From Daphnia pulex (taxonomy: Eukaryota > Arthropoda > Branchiopoda > Diplostraca > Daphniidae), in NCBI RefSeq assembly GCF_021134715.1, contig NC_060025.1:5022001-5086000 (forward strand): a stretch of 64,000 bases of DNA, read 5' to 3'. The translations under genes were made by a program, and so were the position numbers. A model generated the notes under the pieces. It was given only the letters and a program-made list of their open reading frames with translations, made no database searches and was not told the DNA's origin. Below, piece by piece: positions 52,297 to 63,716 of the stretch (positions are counted from its first letter, which is position 1; every line of letters begins with the position of its first letter).

Positions 52297-54243
52297 TCAA
52301 GACTCATCTTCAGAGTCGTCCTCCTTCTCGATCAGTTTCCATTGCTCGGCGATTTCCAGGGTTGATTTGGCGCAGTCGCAAATTTTGGCCATTTCAGGTG
52401 TTTCTGTGTCCAGAGCGGATTCAAATGGGTTACAAAAAGGATTAGTTCAAGGCACCATGTCAAAAGTTTTAACTTAATCCTCTTTACCGAATTTGGTGAG
52501 AACTTCCAGGACCATAATAACCTCAGGTTGCAACAACTTTTCGGCCAACTCTTTCGAATGACCGGCGATGTTTTTGACGATAACAGCTCCTCGATATTGC
52601 ACGTCTTTGTCCGTATTGCTCAGTAGAAAGCAAAGGATTTCTTTCCACTCTGCCGGCTATTGACAAATTTAACAAGAGAAAAAAAAAACTTAAAATCAAT
52701 TTCAGGGAAAAAGTTAAAAAGAATGGAGGCAAACCTCGAAAACTTTCCGTGAAGCCCGTTTACTGACTGACGTCAGAATAGCCAAGGCTCCTGCAGCAGC
52801 TTTGGACAACTCAACGTCTTCTGAAGTGGAAAGTAAGACTAAATACTTGGTGCGGTCGTTTTTACCCTCAAAGAGTTTGACCACTTCTTCGCTAAACAGC
52901 AAATTGCTCATGGTTTGAACCGATGCTTTTTTCAACATTTCGTGGTTTTCGTACATGTAATTCTCGATTTTAGCAACGCCTTGCTCCTTGAGGATCCTTT
53001 TAACCGAGATGAATTATTTATTGGCCAACAATCAATTGTTTAAATATTTCATACCTTTTTCTCGGGGCATCGAATCCAGCTAAATTGCAGAGGGCCATTA
53101 AAGCTTCAAAGTTTTCTATAGCGTTGCATTCGAGATCAAGGAGACCTAAGAGCGGCCGGATCAATTCGCACATTCTCTGTCCTGGGAATGCCACTTCCGG
53201 GTTGATGGTGATAGCGATCCTGGCCAATGCCTGGCTTGCTTGGTATTTTCCTTTAGTCGTTCCTATTTTTTTACATTTAAATCTTAATTACAATGGAGTA
53301 GTTGGACATCCTGCGTTGCGCATTCTCCGCAAATTCGAAAATCTCATTTGTGTCCAACTTGATCCGTGTCGCCTACAGCGTCTTATGGAAACACCAACAT
53401 CTTCCCGTTAAAACAGTTGTTTTCTTACCTATAACTTTGATTTCCCCCCTTTTCTTCCTAACAGTGAATACTTTATTCATTTCTCTATTACCTAATTTTT
53501 ATTTCTATCCCCAATTCCATCTGGTTAATTTTTAATTAATTTTTGTTTGTGACTGTTTTTTTTTTGTTGTCTCCTGTAGCAGAAGAATTTCGTTCGTAGC
53601 GTGGTCGATTCTGTCTAGAAACGTCTAGAAACGCACCTTGATGTTGTCGTTCCCGATTTGATAGAGTTTCTTGAGAATGGTAACGCCTTGAGCCAAGATG
53701 GCAGAGGCTTTATCTTTTTTAGAAGCGGCGGCGATCAAAGCCTCACAAGAGACACGCTAAAAAAAGACGGTAAACTCTCGGATAAAGAAATCAATTATGA
53801 AAAAGGTTTCTCACCTGCATGAGGAATTCACCACTGTTTGCCATGACGAGGATCATTTCCAAGACACCTTCTTAGCCAATAATAGAACTACCGACATCTA
53901 GAGGTCCCAGAAGTAGCGTCGTCACTGCCACCACCACTCGAACTTTGCTATCCATCCCAGGAGTTTGCAATTGTTCGCTGTTTACAAAAAAAAAGACGGG
54001 AATCAAGCTTGTGATTTTTATTCAAAGAGAACATAACTGGATAAAATCTTCAATCTTTGCACTGAAACGTTCTTTAATTAAGTCGTAGTACATGTTGTCA
54101 TAGACTTTCCCCAAGGCACAGGAGATGATGGTGCGGGTATTTTCCGTAATTTCCATGGACGATTCGTACTTCATTTCCTCCAATTCACTGGCGATTTGCA
54201 TCATTCGCTTTCCAGAGGAGTCTCTTCTGGCTCGTTTTCCATT
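52297..54243 (-). pseudogene. unc-45 myosin chaperone, truncated copy
   Basis: Exons from high coordinate: 54243-54038, 53977-53815, 53756-53637, 53262-53055, 52996-52735, 52656-52488, 52403-52297. They follow the central and C-terminal armadillo part of UNC-45: VYDNMYYDLIKERF, PGMDSKVRVVVAVTTLLLG, CEALIAAASKKDKA, then YQASQALARIAITINPEVAF, NFEALMALCNLAGF, VKLFEGKNDR, and a tail EKEDDSEDES. Lesions: an in-frame TAA at 53872-53874, and a missing block of about 150 residues between the third and fourth exons, whose phases also disagree. The remaining junctions are in phase. The N-terminal TPR half is absent. UNC-45 folds myosin heads with Hsp90; this copy cannot make a complete protein. Confidence 0.8.
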
Positions 54244-54322
54244 CTACAAAAATACAGTAACAAATAGAATGAAATAGATGTATTAACTATATTATATATT
54301 TTTAGTTTTGCTCATTATTTCT

Positions 54323-54645
54323 TACCTTTGATCACCAAAAAAATCCAAAATAGAAATATCACCACCATATTTCTTAGCTTTGCAATCCCCTGCATCCAGA
54401 CTTCTTTTCCCACTCTTGTTCTCAAAACCATAACTTGACATTGCTTCATATTCAATCGATTCATTTTTCTCAATCCTAGAATTACATAAAGAGCTACAGG
54501 AGAACAAGAAATATGTTACATTTAAGTTATGTTACTAGAATTACATAGAATATTCATGAATACCTTTTAACAGGCTGCACTATGACAAGATTGGGTACCA
54601 ATGGTTCTATCGATTCACCTCTCAACATTGAACTATGATAAAATA
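54323..54645 (-). CDS. Hypothetical two-exon fragment
   Basis: A possible exon at about 54640-54563 (SMLRGESIEPLVPNLVIVQP) joins in phase 2 to 54495-54324 (IEKNESIEYEAMSSYGFENK, then DISILDFFGDQ) before a donor GTAAGA. It lies just upstream of the unc-45 remnant but does not join it in frame. I do not recognise it. Confidence 0.25.
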
Positions 54646-55000
54646 AAACTGTCATATAAAGGAATCTAAATAACAACTACTATAATCCTTCGTATCTTAC
54701 CTATCTAACAATTCACTATTTTGCGGGGTTACAATTTTTTTTTAAGTATAACACCTTTTCGATATTGTTTCCTGTTTCCATAAAACATTTAATCAAATTG
54801 GATGTTAACGAAAATGGTAATAAAAAAAACAAAAATAATTTATTCTATTACCCTAGCAATTAGATCTTGTGGATTTGATACTTCTAGTTCTTTAAATTTC
54901 TTTGTACTCAAACCACTTCGACGCGACATTTCGTACGATGGAAAATCCGAAGTCAAGTCTTATTTCACACGTCATACTGTTTATTTTGGTTTGGAAAAAT

Positions 55001-55108
55001 CTATTGCACCGTGGAGTCCACGGCGCTCTAGTGTCACTTAGTGCTATTGCACCGTGGATCCACGGCGCTCTAATGTCAAAATATGCTATTGCGCCGTGGA
55101 TACCAGGT
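55001..55108. repeat. 42-bp palindrome-bearing tandem repeat
   Basis: CTATTGCACCGTGGATCCACGG-type units start at 55001, 55044 and 55086. Each carries the palindrome CCGTGGATCCACGG or a variant. Confidence 0.75.
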
Positions 55109-55788
55109 CATAGATAAAGCATAGACAAAGACCACTGGTTAATGCTCTTCATAAGAAAATTAACATGGCCAACTGTCGCCAACATTCTTGCTACCCTTCC
55201 TCCGATTTCTCCAATCTTGGACTACTTGTCCTGCCCTCTAGTGTACGTTTTCATCTCTACACTCTGCTTACTTCTATTCAATTGCAATGATTCAATTGAT
55301 TTCTCTGCTTTTGTAATTAGCAAATGTCAAAATTAAATACAATTTGACTTCTTAATAAAAATTTTTAAGGCAAAATTACCTAAAACTATTAAACGCCAGA
55401 AAAGAATTTTACCAAGACAGAAGGAAAACAATCTTCGTCTGCAAAACCCTTCGTAGCCTCGGTGCAGTACAGTACTTTGTCCGCTAGAGGCACTACAAAC
55501 ACTCCAAGAACTCGGGGTCAGTAGGGATAGGGCTAAAAGGATAGCACATGCGAAACCAGTCTTCTTTATCTATGGATAAAGACCACTGGTTTATGCTGTC
55601 CATAAGAAAATTAACATGGCCAACTGTCGCCAGAATTCTTGCTACCCTTCCTCCGATTTTCCCGATTCTGTTTTGCTTGTCCTGCCCTCTAGTGTACGTT
55701 TTGTTATCTACACTCTCTTGTTTTCTTCCAACCTTCCGCCATTGTTCATGGCAGTTTGTGTGTCCCATATTAGAATTTAGCAAGAGAA
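55109..55788. repeat. Duplicated mobile-element segments
   Basis: Two copies of a block of about 150 bases, at about 55123-55270 and 55573-55720, share ACCACTGGTT, AAATTAACATGGCCAACTGT, CTTGCTACCCTTCCTCCGAT and CTTGTCCTGCCCTCTAGTGT. The stretch at about 55395-55485 (TTTTACCAAGACAGAAGGAA) recurs at 57240-57335. The 55503-55570 stretch recurs at 63869-63940. These are pieces of one element family spread over 9 kb. Confidence 0.8.
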
Positions 55789-56940
55789 ATGTCGTTTAAC
55801 GATAGAAAAAGAAGCTGTGGTGCAAATTGTTTTCAATTTTGGTTTAATTGAAGATGAAAATCATAGATTTTCAACTCTTGAAGTTAACATAGAGGCTTTC
55901 ATAGTGGGAAAATTGATTCCTTAACCTGGATGCTCAGCTATCTGTGGTCGGCATTTTGATGTTGATGACATTATTAAAGGCAGAGAAATAGGAGGAATTT
56001 TCCATCCATTCAAGAAATGGACCCTTAAAGACCTTGCTGTACCCAAACACTTTCTATATAATATATTTTGCAAATGTTAATTTGAAAACTGGTATGTTGC
56101 TGAAGTAACTAGACAACTTTTACGTAGGCAAACCTGTTGATCCTCTTGCTGAATCTATTGATTGTTCTCAAGCTAAGAAAGGTACTTTTCTAATATAATT
56201 AAAACATGAAACCCAATATAACTATTGTAATTTTACAGGTGGGCCCAAGATACATAACCCTTTTGCTGATTGCAACAATGAAAATCGTAAAGCTCTTGCT
56301 TCCAAATCTTCTAATAATGGTAAATATATTTCTAGATTTAATATCATCATATTGTTGCATACATCATTCCAAGGCATGTTGAAAATAATACTGATATTGT
56401 TATCACAGGTGGGACATCAAAACAGACTCCAATATCTGATTGCAGCACTGGAAATCGGCAGCCTCTCATTTCCAAAGCTTCAAACAATGGTACTTGAAAC
56501 ATAAGTTTTAATTTAAAATATAAATTGACATTCTCAATTTCTGCAGGTACACTCATCAATTTAGCTAGTTCCCGTAAACACTTTGAGATGATTAATAGCA
56601 TTAATCAAATGGACCAAAATGTGACTGTTATCAATAATTTGTTAAGAGAAGCTCAAGGTAAATCATTGTGGAAGTTTTAAAATGTAGATTGTAATTTAAT
56701 TAGTCTTATTCATTTATCCAAGGTGAGGCCAGTGTGACACTTCATGACCTTGGAGTCAACAATTTCCCATTCCTCTGAGAGACTAGTTTCGACTGATTCT
56801 GAAGCAACAGATGTTTGTTTTAGTCAAGAGTCCCTTTCAGGTGATCCCAAGACCCTTCAAATTGACAATTATCCAAATGAAGACTACATGAAGTCCTACT
56901 TCTATTGTTTGAACCTTTGTGGTCCGTTATAACATTCTAT
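55789..56940 (+). pseudogene. THAP-like protein remnant with duplicated exons
   Basis: From ATG 55789, fragments in two frames follow a THAP (C2CH) domain: RSCGANC, then HRFSTLEV, SAICGRHFDVDD and LAVPKHF, with a stop (KLIP, TAA) and a frameshift. Later exons of phase 1-1 are at about 56133-56181 (KPVDPLAESIDCSQAKK), 56239-56319 (GPKIHNPFADCNNENRKALA), 56410-56489 (GTSKQTPISDCSTGNRQPLI) and 56548-56657 (ASSRKHFEMINSINQMDQNV). A last frame ends at 56932. The second and third of these exons are clear duplicates. THAP domains occur in P-element transposases and in host regulators. Confidence 0.55.
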
Positions 56941-57880
56941 ATCGTCCAAATGAACAATAAATTACGACTTCTCCTGTTTAAACCTTTGTGTCCCATTCCA
57001 TCACATCCCATTTTATCCAAATGAAAAAGACTCGGCGATTGATGAAGAGAGAAAGAAATCATAAATAAAAGAATCGACAATTTTCTATTTATATTACCTT
57101 TTTTTATTAATAGCAACATTCAGTTAATAATAAAACAATAAAAAAACTGACAGAAAGCAATTGAACAAAATTACGAAACTTTTCAATAACACTTACGACA
57201 AAAATTACTTAAGATTTACTGATTTAGGACGACTTGCATAGAATTTTACCAAGACCCAAGACAGAAGGAAAACATTAAAAAAACAATACTCGTCTGCAAC
57301 ACCATTGGTAGCCACGGTGCAGTACAGCAGTTTATCCGCTAGGGGCAGGACAAGCAAAACAGAAACCAGGCTGGTCGCGGGGCAATATGTATTGCTTAGT
57401 CCACAATCGTGGCTGCACTTTTCCTTATGGCAACAAGCAGTCGAGGTTCCCGGAATGGCCACTAGTGTCACCTTTTTGGTGAATAATGTTATGAAAAGGC
57501 GTGCCGCGTGCGGCAGTTGTTTTTTGTTTTTTTTTTTCGGTGAAATTTCACCTGCTAATATGCAAATTTGAATAGATTGAATCTTGAAAATTGGAAAATA
57601 ATTGTAGAAAGAAATGAAATGATGGATGACTTGAATAACGATGAAAATGACATAAATTATGAAGGGGAACCACCCTTTTGAAATTCTCCGTACCACCCTA
57701 TGTAAAGAACGATTGAATCCTCACAAATAGCGGTTTAAATACATTATTTCGTTTCCTTTTTAATTCTATTAAACCTTTTTATCGTTCTATCTAATTAAAA
57801 CTGCGATGTATTTACTATCGATTTCTAAGTATCGATAGTAAGTCTGGGTGGCGTGGGTGCAGACAACAGAATTTGTTTAT
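56941..57880. other. Repeat-derived DNA
   Basis: Includes the copy of the 55395-55485 repeat at 57240-57335 and a segment near 57400 (GTCCACAATCGTGGCTGCAC) whose complement-like relative lies at about 63812-63840. A 163-codon minus frame at 57205-57696 covers this repeat and shows no domain. A palindrome at about 57819-57841 carries TATCGATA. Confidence 0.5.
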
Positions 57881-58398
57881 TTACGTTTTTTAAACGATGA
57901 CGTATTTAGACGAAAGAGCTGTGCAGAAGCTCTGTAGGCATTAGTTACGAATAAAACTTTGGTTGGGCTTATTGGCCCCCGGGGGCCAATAGCCAAAAGT
58001 GCTATTGGCCCCCGGATTCCGGGGGAAAGCTATTTGCCCCGGCCGCTAGGGGGCCTACGGGGAAGGGCCGCGCCTACCAGCAGGCTTTTGACAATTGACA
58101 CCAACATGGTCTCCACGTAAGTACGGGCATGTCCGTACCAAAAAACCGTCGCATTTCTAGCCTTCTCATTGGCTCACAGGCTTCAGAGGGACCAGCCAGT
58201 ATACAGTTGCTTTTTAGTATCATTCCTGTTTATTCAAGTGCAACTGTCAGGTGTCAAAATACTAGCAATTTATTATAATTACAATTCAAATTCAAATTCT
58301 CACATTTCACGTCTAGATGAAAAGCATCACCTAGATGACGCTCGTCAGGGTGTTGTGTATGGGGAGATTTTGCAGCCCTTGTTTACATTTTTTAAACG

Positions 58399-59625
58399 AT
58401 GACGTCTTTCGACGAAAGAGTTGCAGAAGCTCTGCAGGCATTAGTTACGCCTGCAACTTTTGAAGGGATTGTTACGCAGCTTGAAGAAAACAACAAGAGA
58501 AGCAACGTACAACAACTTTAATCGATCAACGAGTAAGAATCAATAAACCAAGGGAAATCTAGTGCTTTACGAGTCAACCTGAGCTGGCCTGAGGAGGGAG
58601 AGTGGATCCTATCAAGAATAAGGCTCAAGAGAAGTATCTTAATATGGTAAGAAGTGTTGCATTTGTTCAACTATATTCCTTTTTTACACAAGCTGTATGT
58701 AACCTGGTGTTTTCTTAAAAGCTTATAGACCTTGGAACGGAAGACCCATAATCCTAAGAAGTCAGACGGTGGAAATCCTTGCAATCAGACTAAGCGATTA
58801 TATAGTCTACATGACAAGCATGAGGCCAAGTTAGTCTTCATGACAAGCATATGCAGGTGTCATTGAATAATCATTGCCATTCTTTTGTCTTTGATTTGTG
58901 TGAAAACACCAAACAGTTCTCGTGCAGTGTCAAAGGGTGCTTTATGATGGAGGTGCTGAAATCCCGGGTAGCTAAATTCAGTGGTAATCCATAGACTAAA
59001 TGTTAAGTTTCATGATTTTATTTCAATTTCAATTATATTTGTGTAGATAGCAGCAAAGCGCGCTTGGTTAAAAATCATCCAAAAGAAGGCGCGTATCGAC
59101 AAGATCATTGGATCTTCTCAATGAGAAGGATGTTATCGTGACGCAACCAGATTTAGATAGTGGTGAATTCCCGTGACACACACTTGGTGCAGGTAGAGAC
59201 AAATATTGCTCACCATATTTCGTATTTTATTTATATATTGTCTCTCTTTCCATTTACAGTTCCTTTGATCTAGTACTATGCGGTCATTGACGCACAGATG
59301 TTAAGGCTGCGATATAAGGAAGCAATTCTTCAAAACCAGAACAAGATCGCCATATTTCATTGCTTCTCCGCCCGCTGAATCTCCGTTCTCACAAGTGACG
59401 CTTTCACGGATGGGTTTACGGAAAAGGAAGAAGAAATATTGGACGAATTGGGGTCCGGTGTAGAGGAGTTTGAAGACGAAGGAGACTTTGGATATGCCAC
59501 TTGAAGCGCCATTTAGAAGATTGCGATTCGCATTCGGACGCCTTAGCCTTAGATGAGCTCACGTCTACTCCATCAACAAATTACTATGATTTTCTTATGA
59601 AAGTCTGTAATGCATGAACCAATTT
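58399..59625 (+). pseudogene. Copy 1 of the nested-element gene
   Basis: Opens MTSFDERVAEALQALVTP, TFEGIVTQLEEN, then a stop. Homologous pieces of later exons follow with stops: KKARIDKIIGSS (about 59085-59120) and the acidic EEEILDELGSGVEEFEDEGD (about 59430-59490), then STPSTNYYDFLMKVCNA ending about 59619. The same blocks occur in copies 60661-61760 and 62100-62700 (inverted). Not functional as read. Confidence 0.6.
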
Positions 59626-60104
59626 ATTCAATACAAATATTAAACTGAACTCTCCAGTATTTTTAATTTTGTTTTCAAGTTGCTCGAAGGAAGGTTTTGG
59701 TGTGGATGGAATAGCTTCAAAAACCAACAGTACGAATCAGAACATCTGTAGTCAATCCAAGAGTCAATCAAAGAGTCAATCCACTTCATCGGCTGATTAT
59801 GAAGTTATGAAGTAGTGGGTGTATGGCAATTGGAAGATTTGAATTTGAAAAACCAGAAGAGCTGCTTCCAGCTATTGGTGTCTGGAAAAAGAATTTTGTT
59901 TTAACGTAAAGAAGTTCTTAAATGGTTATGTGAAGTTGAGAAGGAACTTACAAGACAAACTGCTGCTTCCGAAGCTTCTCTGAGTAAACCACTCAACACA
60001 AGCTCTTCATTGTCTTGTTGATGTCCACGTATCTTTTGGCACAAAAATGGAGCAAATGATAATTCACAGAAGAGCTGGCCATTAAGACTGAAGTCAGATT
60101 TCTT

Positions 60105-60432
60105 CTGTACTTCACGTGGACCATACACACAACTTCCCTTGCTCTATGTATGCAGATCCTTTTGCCTATAATAATCAAACATATAAATGAAACAATAAAA
60201 CAAAATAATTTAACATGCCAGAACTTACAAGTGTGCTGAGAAGACATGAAAATTCCAATGAAAAGACTTCACGTGGACCATACACACGTCACAAATCAAT
60301 GTTCTCTTTCCTTGCTCTATGTATGCAGATCCTTTTGCCATACTAATAATCAAACATATAAATGTAACAATAAAACAAAATAATTTAACATGCCAGAACT
60401 TACGAGTGTGCTGAGAAGACATGAAAATTCCA
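60105..60432. repeat. Tandem duplication of about 160-180 bases
   Basis: A block starting CTTCACGTGGACCATACACAC and ending AGTGTGCTGAGAAGACATGA occurs at about 60109-60248 and 60266-60424. The second copy has an extra segment of about 20 bases. It lies in the 3' part of the nested element. Confidence 0.8.
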
Positions 60433-60660
60433 ATGAAAAAGACATGACGAAGAACTATCACTTGTCAACAACACGGCCGGCTGCTGGTACTAGGCGCGGC
60501 CCTTCCCCATAGTACCCAAGGCACAGGCAGTGACTTCAAAAACAAAAGACTGCTGTGAGGCGCGATCCTTTTCCAGTGTCCCCCTAGCGGCAGGGGCCAA
60601 TAGCATTTTTGGCTATTGGCCCCCGAAATCCGGGGGCCAATAGATTTTTCCTAAAACTTT

Positions 60661-61760
60661 CGAAGGAATTGCTATACGCAGCTTGAAGAATATCAAAGGG
60701 AGAAACAACGAATAATCGATCAACGAGTAAGAATAAGCCAGGGGAAATCTAGTGCTAGGCTTGCTGTTCAACCTGAGCTGGCCCAGGAGCGAGAGTTGTC
60801 AAGAGATGCTCAAAAGAAGTATCCATCTTGATATGGTCCATGTAAGTGTTAATTTTGTTCAACTATATTTCTTTTTTAAACAAGCTGTATTTAACTTGGT
60901 GTTTTCTTGCATGTTTATAGACCAAGTACTTGGAACGGAAGACCCAAAATCCCAAGAAGTAAGACAGTGGAAATCCTAGCAATCAGACTAAGCGATTAAA
61001 TAGTCTTCATGACAAGCATGTGCTGGTGTCATTGAATAATCATTGCCATTCCATTGTCTTATTTTTGATTTGTGTGAAAACCAAACAGTTTTCGTGCAGT
61101 TTCAAATGGTGTAAGTTTTTCAATGAAAGTGCTGTAATCTCAGGTAGTTCACTGGTAATCCAGAGACGTAATGTTAAGTTTAAAATGTTTATTTCAACCA
61201 AAATTATATTTGTATAGATATCCAAAGAAGGCGCGTATTGACAAGATAAATTTGATCGTCTCAATGAGAAGAGTGTTATCGTGACAAAACCAGATTTAGA
61301 TAGTGGTGTATTCCCGTGACACACACTTGGTTCAGGTAGAAGCTACTTTGCTCACCATATTACATATTTTATTTATTTCTTGTCTCTCTTTCCATTTACA
61401 GTTCCTTTGATCGAACAATGCATGGTCATTGATGCACAGATGTTAAGTCTACGATATAATTAAGCAATTGTTCAAAAACCAGAACGATATGACCATATTT
61501 GTTTGCTTCTTCGCCCGCTGAATCTCCGTTCGCAGAAGGTGAAGATTTCATCGATGAGTTTTACGGAAAAAGGAAGAAGAACTATTGGACGAATTGGTGA
61601 TGGGCGTAGAGGAGTTTGAAGAAGAAGGAGACTTCGGATATGCCACTTAAGCAACTGAAGATTGCGATTCGGACGCCTTACACGAGCTCACGTCTACTTC
61701 ATCACCAAATTACTAAATTTTCTTTTGGAAGTCTGTATTGAATAAACCAATCTATTACAT
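60661..61760 (+). pseudogene. Copy 2 of the element gene, split by the nested insertion
   Basis: The 5' end is at about 57880-57960 (ATG at 57903 region), and the rest resumes here. It contains a coiled-coil stretch REKQRIIDQRVRISQGKSSA, then VQPELAQERELSRDAQKK (about 60680-60830), the block YPKKARIDKI (about 61220) and NEKSVIVTKPDLDSGVFP, and an acidic block with GVEEFEEEGDFGYAT (about 61605-61650). Stops and shifts break the frame. Confidence 0.6.
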
Positions 61761-62099
61761 ACACATATTTAGCTGAACTCTCAAGTTTGTGTACATCAAT
61801 TTGCTCGAAGGAAGGTTTTGGAGTGTCGATAATGGAAGACTCGTCGGATGTCTACTAGGATAGTCTATTTTTGTTCCCTTATGATTTTGAGTCTAATTCT
61901 GCGTAAATAAAATGTGGCGAACCGGGAACCGATAAAAGCATCTATCAATATGAGAACTACATCTCGCCTGAAATATAATAAATTCCCGTCAGGGAAATCT
62001 GCAGAAAATGAGGCTCAAAGGTGATTTCTTGGAATTTTAGCCGCCAAGAAGCTGGTTTTTATTTTAATTGAGGGGTAAATAGCTAATCAAAAATAGTTT

Positions 62100-63716
62100 T
62101 AATTAGTGAAAAAGATAGACAATGTAAAGGACAACAACATACTGAAAATTGAGCAACTTTCCTTGGCTTATAAGATCGCACGAATCGCAATCTTCAGTTG
62201 CTTGTCCGAGGTCTCCTTCGTCTTCAAACTCTTCAACGCCCGACCCCAATCCGTCCAATAGATCTTCTTCCTTTTCCTTAAAGTCGTCCGTGAAATCGTC
62301 ACCTTCTGCGAACGGAGATTCTGCGGGCGGAGAAGCAATCAAACATGGCTATCTTGTTAGTCTGGTTTTGAACATTTTCTTACTTATAATATCCATGCAA
62401 TCAATGACCGCATAGTTTTCGATCAAAGGAACTGTAAATGGAAAGAGAGACAAGATATAAATAAAATACGAAATACGGTGAGCAAAATAACCTTTACCTG
62501 AACCAAGTGTGTCACGGGAATACATCTAAATCTGGTTGCGTCACGATAACACCCTTCTCATTAGGAGTTTAGGACGATCAAAATTATCTTTTCAATACGC
62601 GCCTTCTTTGGGTATCTATACAAATATAATTTTGATTAAAATAAACATTTTAAACTTAACATTACGTCTCTAGATTACCAGTGAATTTAGCTACCTGAGA
62701 TTAGCACCTTGATCATAAGACTTGCACCATTTGAGCATTTCAGCACAAGTAAACTGTGGTAAATGAAGATCAAATCTGCCTGCATGGATAATAAAACAAA
62801 AGATAATATTAAAAAAAAAACATGAAAATAAGCAAAATAAACACATACCGTCTTTTGTAATGATTACTACTCTCTTTTTACCAGCTGTAACTGTATAAGC
62901 TGTTAAACACTTACACTTCTTGCAATCAAATGAGGCTGAGAAGCAAGGAACTGGGATATCTGCAGATAAATTTTAAAATAACAATGCAATAAACATGATG
63001 AATTACTTTTATAATACACACCACAAGTCACAACATCACCACACGAGATAAATTCTTCTGGCTTGAGAATCATGGAAGTATCTTCATTGTACATGGTACG
63101 CAGGTGAAATGGTTCTGATTTGTGAAATAGTTGATCACATTTTTCACATCTCTTCTTTCTACAACTGCTACAGCAAATGTAGTGCTGCAAGACTGGATCT
63201 TGGCAATCAGCACACCAAGAAGCTACAAAACGTTGTGAACAGACGAAAGCTTCAAGAAAATTCTGCTTAACAGATGCCCAGTCTTGGTGGATTTCACTCA
63301 CTCTGTGAGTCCAGTCTGATTTAGGATTCATACTTTCTTCGGCTTCCTCTGCAATGTAAGACTCTTGGCTTTCAATGAAGTTTACTTTTTCATTAACATG
63401 ATTATAACGATCTTCAGCAACATTGTCAACTGCTGATGGTATACTAGATTGAGACTCAACTAAAGAGCCGTTCAACGTATTTGGAATATTTACAGTTGAA
63501 GTGCATGATCTTGGCTCTGCTTTCACTTCAGTATCACTTTTCTTCTTTTGATTCGAAACTGAAGGAGTGGTTTTTTTCTTTTGATAAAGACCACGTAATC
63601 GCATTCCTGTTCCCAAGGAGGCACTTAATATGCGATCATGCCTTTTCTTTTCGTTTAATCTGTCACTTCTTTCTCGTGACTTAAGGAACGATACAAGATC
63701 TTTTTGAATTCCAATT
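62100..63716 (-). CDS. Cysteine-cluster protein of KDZ-transposon type, 3' part decayed
   Basis: Exons on the minus strand: about 63716-63022, 62959-62849, 62779-62695, joined in phase. The open frame begins after a TAA at 63717; the first in-frame ATG is near 63604, so the start is unsure. The N-terminus is basic (KSRERSDRLNEKKRHDRIL). A cysteine cluster follows: SWCADCQDPVLQHYICCSSC, RKKRCEKCDQLFHKSEPFHL, later CKKCKCLTAYTVTAGKKR and GRFDLHLPQFTCAEMLKWCK. This resembles the CxC clusters that precede KDZ (Kyakuja-Dileera-Zisupton) transposases. Beyond 62695 the relatives of copies 1 and 2 follow with frameshifts, ending in the acidic block EEDLLDGLGSGVEEFEDEGD (62103-62342). No transposase catalytic core is seen. 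Confidence 0.5.

Larger units (their letters stand above)
57961..60651. mobile_element. 2.7-kb inverted-repeat element nested in a relative
   Basis: A 9-bp duplication TAAAACTTT flanks it (57952-57960 and 60652-60660). Both ends carry inverted repeats built on ATTGGCCCCCGG, then GGGGGCCAATAGCCAAAA and TGCTATTGGCCCC. The match extends imperfectly to about 58089 on the left and 60548 on the right (CCGCTAGGGGG and complement). Inside, from ATG 58399, is a broken gene starting MTSFDERVAEALQALVTP. It is the same gene whose start at 57897 the insertion interrupts. Confidence 0.8.

Noticed and set aside
57205-57696. 163-codon minus frame
   Set aside because: It spans the known repeat block, overlaps a plus frame and has no domain.
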